A stretch of 64,000 nt of DNA from Sphingobacterium detergens (GTDB lineage: Bacteria > Bacteroidota > Bacteroidia > Sphingobacteriales > Sphingobacteriaceae). Both the position numbers and the translations under genes were made by a program. The notes beneath the pieces are model-generated. The model was not told where the DNA came from and searched no databases. It saw nothing but the letters and a program-made list of their open reading frames with translations. This document shows positions 58,708 through 64,000 of the stretch, in pieces; the stretch's first letter is position 1; each line of letters begins with the position of its first letter. Location of the stretch: contig NZ_RAPY01000001.1 in NCBI RefSeq assembly GCF_003610355.1, positions 434,001-498,000 on the forward strand, read 5' to 3'.

Positions 58708-61700
58708 ATGAAAAATTTCAGCGTACTTCCGTATGCTATTTTAGTCGTGCTTTTTCTCTCTACATTCGTATTTGCGAAGGCACAGCAACCTCAACCGATT
58801 ATCAACGCGTCCCTAATAGGTACAGTTATTGACGCAACGACCAAAGAACCCATCGAGGGGGTGACCATACAGTTGGAGGCTGTTACACATAGCGTAAAAA
58901 CAGATCAGAAAGGGAAATTCCAATTCGTAACCGGGCAAAAACTGCCTTTTACATTAATCTTAACTTTTGTTGGCTACCAGAAGAAAAGAATAATCGTCAA
59001 CACATCACCGGCAATTATTGAGTTGGTTCCTTCATCCGAAGATCTGGAGGAAGTTGTCGTGGTGGGATACGGAACTCAAAAGCGTCGTGATCTGACGGGA
59101 GCTGTGGCATCTTTGCCAGAAAATCTGCTCCGGCAGCCTGTTTCTTCGCTAGATCAGACCTTGAAAGGAGCTGTCTCCGGTGTTCAGGTTACACAAACTT
59201 CGGGACAACCTGGTGGGGGAGTGAGCATCCGCATTCGGGGTGGGGCTTCCATACAAGGCGGAAATGAACCGCTGTATGTCATCGATGGATTTCCAGTCTA
59301 CAACCAGACAGAAAGCACTGGTGTGGGAAGCGGTACACCTGTCAATCCGCTGGCCAGCATAAATCCAGCAGATATAGAAAGCATTGAGGTCCTAAAGGAT
59401 GCGGCCGCAACAGCAATATATGGATCTCGTGGGGCAAATGGCGTTATCTTGGTCACAACTAAAAAAGGTAAGGCCGGCCATGTACAATTGAACTATGACG
59501 GTAGTATAGGCGTACAGCGTGTTCTCAAAAACATTGATGTCTTGAGTGCCCATGATTTTGCCATCCTTCGCAACGAAGCCTTATATGATGCTAATCCCAG
59601 CTTAGGTCCATATCAATATCGTAAACAGGCAGAGATAGATCAATTGGGCGAAGGAACAAATTGGCAAAAAGAAGCTTTTCGGACAGGTAACATACAAAAT
59701 CATCAACTTGCACTGTCCGGTGGTGCTGAAAAAGTACAGTATTTTCTCGGTGCCAATTATTTTGATCAACAGGGTGTTATCGAAAATACAGATTTCAAAC
59801 GTTTGGGTTTCCGTTCCAATATCAATGCAAATCCTTTTGACCGTTTGCTGGTAGGAGCCAATGTATCTATCAATAAAACCAATGCACAGATTGCACCAAC
59901 GGGTATTGTCAATGCCTTGCTCATTATGCCGCCCACAGCAACAATCTACGAGCCAAATGGTGCGTATACGCTACGCAATCCATTTGAAAATATTTTTGCA
60001 AATCCTATTGCGACATTGAAAGAAACCACAAATACATCAAATGGTTTACGTATTCTGGGTACCTCCTTTGCGCAGTATCGTATATTAGAGGGGTTACAAG
60101 CTAAAGTGCTCTTTGGGGTTGATCTAAACAACCGCAATGATAAATTCTATCTACCATCCTACATCTATGAAGGGAGCGGATCCAAAGGTGAGGCAAGTCT
60201 AGGAAATTTAGATGGAACATCCTGGTTGAATGAAAATACCTTAACCTATACCGGAGCTATCGGACAGCATAATTTTAATGCTTTGCTTGGTTTTACACAG
60301 CAGGAAAATAAAAATGAAGTTTTTAAGGCTGGAGCACAGAATTTTGTTACAGACGATTTGCTTTTCAATAGCCTACAAAGCGGCTCCACCATTACACGCC
60401 CTTCTTCGGATACCTACAATTGGGTGCTACATTCGTACCTGGCGCGGGTTAATTATAATTATGCCAATAAATACTATGCATCAGCGAGCATACGTCGCGA
60501 TGGAAGTTCCAGATTTGGTGCCGACAATAAATGGGGTAATTTCCCCTCCTTGGCATTCTCCTGGCGTGTAGCGAATGAGCCTTTTTTTAAACAAGCTTTT
60601 CCCGGCATCAGTGATTTTAAGATACGCACCAGTTTCGGTACCACAGGAAATCAAGAAATCGGTCAATACCAGTCACTTTCAACCTTGTATAGTTTAAATT
60701 ATCTTTTTGGAAATAATGTAGTCACAGGCTTTGCATCGCAACGGATACCCAACAAAAACCTGGGCTGGGAGACAACCTTTCAATATGACGCTGGTTTTGA
60801 TCTTGCTGTCCTGAACAATAGACTGCAGTTTACGATTGATTATTATTATAAAAAGACAAAGGATCTATTACTGAACGTTGAGATCCCTTGGACTTCGGGT
60901 TATGCCACTTCATTGCAAAACTTTGGTTCAGTTTCCAATAAGGGCGTGGAGTTTGGTTTGAAATCAAAAAATTTACAAGGCAATCTGAGCTGGAATACCG
61001 ACCTGAATGTTTCGTTTAACCGCAATAAAGTACTAACTATCGGTGAAGGTGCGACATCTTATATTTCTGGAAACTATATTATTAAAGTCGGTGAGCCCTT
61101 GGGTACTTTTTATGGTACTGTTACCGACGGTATTCTACAGTTGGGGGAGGAAAGTAGCAAAGGTGCATTGACGGGAAATGCAAATCCAAAAGCCGGGGAT
61201 CGCTTATATAAGGATATTAATGGAGACGGTCAATTTACAACCGCCAATGATCGCACGCTAATCGGTAATGCACAGCCTGATTTTATATTCGGTATCAGCA
61301 ATACTTTTTCCTACAAGGGGTTTGATCTCTCTTTCTTGATTCAGGGAACAGTTGGTAATGATCTGCTGAATATCAACCGTCAAAATCTTGAGATGTTTAC
61401 AGGACAGCAGAATGCATCCATCGATGCGCTTGACCGTTGGACCGCGACTAATCCAAGTCAACTGTACCCTAGAGCGAAACTAGATCCCGCCCCCATATTT
61501 TCGGATCAATTTGTTGAAAGTGGTTCATTCGCACGATTGAAGTCCCTACAACTTGGCTATAGTTTTCCAAAAGAATGGTTAAAAAATGCACACATTACAA
61601 ATCTGAATCTGTACCTGGCTGCGCAAAATCTATTGACCTGGACGAGCTATAAAGGATTTGATCCGGAGGTAACTTCGGGTAGCAATGTTCAGATTGGGAC

Positions 61701-61761
61701 GGATGCCGGCATTTACCCAGCTGCCAAATCTGTTTCCTTAGGTGTTTCCTTAACCTTTTAA
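58708..61761 (+). CDS. SusC/RagA TonB-linked outer-membrane transporter
   Basis: A 1017-residue transporter. Signal peptide (FVFAKAQQ), carboxypeptidase-regulatory-like domain (about 35-112), TonB-linked plug with EVVVVGYGTQKRRDLTGAVASLP, SGQPGGGVSIRIRGGASIQGGNEPLYVIDGFPVY and IESIEVLKDAAATAIYGSRGANGVILVTTKKGK, then a 22-strand barrel. It forms the SusCD pair with the lipoprotein encoded 15 bases downstream. With a sulfatase third in the operon, the likely cargo is a sulfated glycan or other sulfate ester. The whole leader region upstream suggests dedicated control. Confidence 0.93.
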   Translation: MKNFSVLPYAILVVLFLSTFVFAKAQQPQPIINASLIGTVIDATTKEPIEGVTIQLEAVTHSVKTDQKGKFQFVTGQKLPFTLILTFVGYQKKRIIVNTSPAIIELVPSSEDLEEVVVVGYGTQKRRDLTGAVASLPENLLRQPVSSLDQTLKGAVSGVQVTQTSGQPGGGVSIRIRGGASIQGGNEPLYVIDGFPVYNQTESTGVGSGTPVNPLASINPADIESIEVLKDAAATAIYGSRGANGVILVTTKKGKAGHVQLNYDGSIGVQRVLKNIDVLSAHDFAILRNEALYDANPSLGPYQYRKQAEIDQLGEGTNWQKEAFRTGNIQNHQLALSGGAEKVQYFLGANYFDQQGVIENTDFKRLGFRSNINANPFDRLLVGANVSINKTNAQIAPTGIVNALLIMPPTATIYEPNGAYTLRNPFENIFANPIATLKETTNTSNGLRILGTSFAQYRILEGLQAKVLFGVDLNNRNDKFYLPSYIYEGSGSKGEASLGNLDGTSWLNENTLTYTGAIGQHNFNALLGFTQQENKNEVFKAGAQNFVTDDLLFNSLQSGSTITRPSSDTYNWVLHSYLARVNYNYANKYYASASIRRDGSSRFGADNKWGNFPSLAFSWRVANEPFFKQAFPGISDFKIRTSFGTTGNQEIGQYQSLSTLYSLNYLFGNNVVTGFASQRIPNKNLGWETTFQYDAGFDLAVLNNRLQFTIDYYYKKTKDLLLNVEIPWTSGYATSLQNFGSVSNKGVEFGLKSKNLQGNLSWNTDLNVSFNRNKVLTIGEGATSYISGNYIIKVGEPLGTFYGTVTDGILQLGEESSKGALTGNANPKAGDRLYKDINGDGQFTTANDRTLIGNAQPDFIFGISNTFSYKGFDLSFLIQGTVGNDLLNINRQNLEMFTGQQNASIDALDRWTATNPSQLYPRAKLDPAPIFSDQFVESGSFARLKSLQLGYSFPKEWLKNAHITNLNLYLAAQNLLTWTSYKGFDPEVTSGSNVQIGTDAGIYPAAKSVSLGVSLTF

Positions 61762-61776
61762 TTTTTACAGATACCA

Positions 61777-63246
61777 ATGAAAAAAATACATTTCCATCTT
61801 ACTGTAGTATTGATTTTGTTGACAGGGATATCCTGCTCAAAATTGACCGAAAACCCCGAAAGCGCATTGGTTTCGGAGCAGTTTTACCTCGATCAGGGGC
61901 AAGCAGTTGCCGCAGTAACAGGTACTTATCGAAAATTGTATGAGACAGGGCAGTCCCTTTACAACAGCCTATTCCAGATTGGTGTAGAGATGGCAACAGA
62001 TGACTATGAAGCTGGACCCAGAGCACGAAATGCCCATGTACGTGCCCTAAGCAATCTGACCCATGACGCCTCAAATGATCGAATGGAGCAACTCTGGAAA
62101 CAGAGCTACGATGCAATTAATGCATCAAACCTAAACATTGTCAATATCGAAGCGATGACACAAAATCAGATTGATGCAACAGTAAAGCAGCGCCTGATCA
62201 ATGAGGCAAAATTTCTCCGTGCATTGCACTACTTCAACTTGGTGCGCTGGTTTGGTCCAGTTCCACTTGTGGTACGTCCTATAGAAACCTTATCCACACA
62301 AGAGCTGTATGTGACAAAGGCCTCCGAAGATGATGTGTATGCACAGATCATAAATGATCTGAAGGCGGCTTCCGGTCTACCGAATTATAAGAATTATAGC
62401 GATGCAGATAAGGGACGTGCTACATCCGGAGCGGCCAGAAGTCTTTTGGCTAAGGTATATCTAACGCGAGCGGATTGGACAAATGCCAAACTGCTTGCTA
62501 AGGAGGTGATTGACAAAGAGGGTTATGCGCTTTTTCCGAGCTTCGCTGATGTCTTCGATGTAGAGAAAAAGAATGGTGTTGAACATATTTTCTCGGCACA
62601 GTTTAAAGGGAACAGTGGCTATCAGGGCAATTCATTGGCCAGTCGTTCGGCACCAGCCGATATACCAGGTATCAATGGGGATTACGCCGACGCCCTACAT
62701 GCCGAAGGCGGACTTTACAAAAGCTTCGTAGCAACCGATAAACGTCTCCCCATCACATTTACAACTGGCATGACATCACCTACCGACGGGAAATACTATG
62801 CATTGGCTAAGCCACAGTTCAATAAGTATTACGATGAGACCGTGGTCGGTAACCAGTCACAGTCTGCGAAGAATACACCCATCATCCGTTATGCTGAGGT
62901 CTTACTCATTTTTGCTGAAGCGGAAAATGAGTTAAATGGTCCAACGAAGGAAGCAAGAGATGCAATCAACGCGGTACGTACACGGGCAGGGGTGGAGAAC
63001 GTGCTGGATAAGGAGAATAAAGATAGTTTTCGGGAGCTTGTATTTGAAGAACGCCGCAAGGAATTGGTGTATGAGTACCAGCGCTGGTTTGACCTCGTAC
63101 GTCGGGGAGCAAACTATTACATCACAAAACTCAAAGCAGCGGGAAAAACAAACGCAGCAGCTAGACATCTTCATTTTCCAACTCCGCAGCGAGAGCTGAA
63201 TTTAAACCCAAAACTGGTCCAACATCCAGATTGGCTGGCGAAATAA
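61777..63246 (+). CDS. SusD/RagB surface lipoprotein
   Basis: A 489-residue lipoprotein with lipobox TGISC (Cys20). It has the SusD layout: N-terminal FYLDQGQAVAAVTGTYRKLYETG, tetratricopeptide-like helices (NEAKFLRALHYFNLVRWFGPVPLV), and the C-terminal RYAEVLLIFAEAENELNG, EARDAINAVRTRAGV and ELVFEERRKELVYEYQRWFDLVRRG. It acts as the lid that binds the glycan over the SusC pore. The sulfatase gene begins 33 bases after its stop, so the three are one operon. Confidence 0.93.
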   Translation: MKKIHFHLTVVLILLTGISCSKLTENPESALVSEQFYLDQGQAVAAVTGTYRKLYETGQSLYNSLFQIGVEMATDDYEAGPRARNAHVRALSNLTHDASNDRMEQLWKQSYDAINASNLNIVNIEAMTQNQIDATVKQRLINEAKFLRALHYFNLVRWFGPVPLVVRPIETLSTQELYVTKASEDDVYAQIINDLKAASGLPNYKNYSDADKGRATSGAARSLLAKVYLTRADWTNAKLLAKEVIDKEGYALFPSFADVFDVEKKNGVEHIFSAQFKGNSGYQGNSLASRSAPADIPGINGDYADALHAEGGLYKSFVATDKRLPITFTTGMTSPTDGKYYALAKPQFNKYYDETVVGNQSQSAKNTPIIRYAEVLLIFAEAENELNGPTKEARDAINAVRTRAGVENVLDKENKDSFRELVFEERRKELVYEYQRWFDLVRRGANYYITKLKAAGKTNAAARHLHFPTPQRELNLNPKLVQHPDWLAK

Positions 63247-63279
63247 TAAAGATATAAGTTCAACAAAACAAGATAAATT

Positions 63280-64000
63280 ATGAAAACAGTATTTATTCTT
63301 TTATTGACTGGTCTAAGTTGCTTACTGAATAGAAGTAAAGCGCAGGATAAGCGGCCAAATATTGTCTTGATTCTGGTCGACGATTTGGGTTTTTCAGATA
63401 TAGAGCCTTATGGCGGAACAGATTTTCATACACCAAATTTGACGGAATTGGCACAACAAGGTACGCGTTTTCAGGAGTTTTATAACAATTCGATCTGTGC
63501 CCCAACACGCGCAACATTGTTGACTGGGCAGTATGCCCATCGTGCCGGTATGGGCTATTTTAACGTTAATCTCGGCTTGCCGGCCTATCAGGGATTTCTG
63601 AATCACGAATCGCGGACATTGGCCGAAATACTGCAAGGAGCAGGTTATTCGACTATTATTTCCGGGAAATGGCATGTCGGCGATGATAAAGATCAATGGC
63701 CTGCGCAACGTGGGTTTGAACGCTCCTTTAATTTTGTGGGTGGAGCCTCCAATTTTTATGAAATCAATGATCCCGAAAATCCCACCGTACCCTTGTATCG
63801 AAATAACAAAGCCTTCTATTTACCTAAAAATCGGTATCTAACAGACGAAATCACTGATCAGGCAATCGGTTTTCTACGCGAGCAAGCACAGGATAAAAAA
63901 CCATTTTTCCTATATCTCGCCTTTAATGCACCACATTGGCCTTTGCAGGCTCCAGAAGAGGAAACCCAAAAATATAATGGCGTATACCAACAAGGTTGGG
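63280..64000 (+). CDS. Type I sulfatase (arylsulfatase), 3' end cut
   Basis: The first 240 residues of a secreted sulfatase; the reading frame is open at the window end. Signal peptide MKTVFILLLTGLSCLLNRSKA, metal-binding DD (residues 34-35 in LVDDLGFSD), the modification site C-A-P-T-R (Cys73, to be converted to formylglycine) followed by ATLLTGQ, and SGKWHVG (Lys130, His132) are complete. It hydrolyses sulfate esters in the periplasm or at the surface. The Cys-type site needs an anaerobic sulfatase-maturating or similar enzyme, which is not in the window. It is third in the SusC/SusD operon and gives that operon its sulfur-scavenging character. Confidence 0.92.
   Translation, partial: MKTVFILLLTGLSCLLNRSKAQDKRPNIVLILVDDLGFSDIEPYGGTDFHTPNLTELAQQGTRFQEFYNNSICAPTRATLLTGQYAHRAGMGYFNVNLGLPAYQGFLNHESRTLAEILQGAGYSTIISGKWHVGDDKDQWPAQRGFERSFNFVGGASNFYEINDPENPTVPLYRNNKAFYLPKNRYLTDEITDQAIGFLREQAQDKKPFFLYLAFNAPHWPLQAPEEETQKYNGVYQQGW

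Overview
The window reads as chromosomal DNA of a Bacteroidota bacterium, most likely a Sphingobacterium-like member of the Sphingobacteriaceae. This is an inference from gene content: SusC/SusD pair, HmuY-type lipoproteins, a DUF4249/TonB-receptor pair, monomeric NADP-isocitrate dehydrogenase, and promoters of the TTTG / TAnnTTTG type (clearest in front of tRNA-Arg, 27475-27505). Sequence is moderately AT-rich and coding density is high. I see no prophage, insertion sequence or CRISPR array.

Layout. 1-723: remnant of a glycine-zipper, bacteriocin-like peptide followed directly by a two-TM STM3941-family membrane protein. 986-13747: a large heme-acquisition locus. On the minus strand lie a TonB receptor, four HmuY-family lipoproteins, two DUF5018-like lipoproteins, heme oxygenase and a 44-residue membrane peptide; on the plus strand lie a heme-binding protein, permease and ATPase (hmuTUV) and an AraC-family regulator. 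A shared palindrome (TTATTTA-N9-TAAATAA type, 23 bp) stands before every transcription unit of this locus, as expected of one iron/heme regulon. Together the genes would capture heme outside the cell (HmuY), import it (receptor, then HmuTUV) and release iron from it (heme oxygenase).

13748-19425: the four-gene ligase-associated DNA repair cluster (PdeM phosphoesterase, Lhr-like helicase, ATP-dependent ligase, MBL exonuclease). 19642-26368: a signalling operon with two histidine kinases (one hybrid with CHASE3, HAMP, GAF and three receiver domains), two single-domain response regulators and CheR, without CheB. 26412-27641: tRNA-Ser with a partial duplication of its 3' end, YceI, tRNA-Arg. 27938-38351: mixed metabolic and hypothetical genes (alkyltransferase-like protein, two aldo/keto reductases, peptidyl-prolyl isomerase, HdeD-like protein, icd, a GH43-type enzyme, a DUF4377-META protein). 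38430-45909: esterase, TonB receptor plus DUF4249 lipoprotein, polysaccharide deacetylase, TolC/HlyD export pair. 46019-58124: core housekeeping genes (helix-hairpin-helix protein, apt, ispE, an ATP-cone/nuclease fusion, ychF, Rieske protein, gpsA, hemF, two M16 peptidases, a DnaQ-like exonuclease, trxB).

58195-64000: a SusC/SusD/sulfatase operon (sulfatase cut by the window end). Its roughly 480-base leader is the most unusual region: a perfect 25-bp inverted repeat, a promoter-like box, a repeated 11-mer, a 32-codon leader peptide ending in Cys-Arg-Met-Arg-Met-Cys-Ser and mutually exclusive hairpins. I read it as a possible cysteine/methionine-sensing attenuator controlling sulfate-ester scavenging; this is inference and testable.
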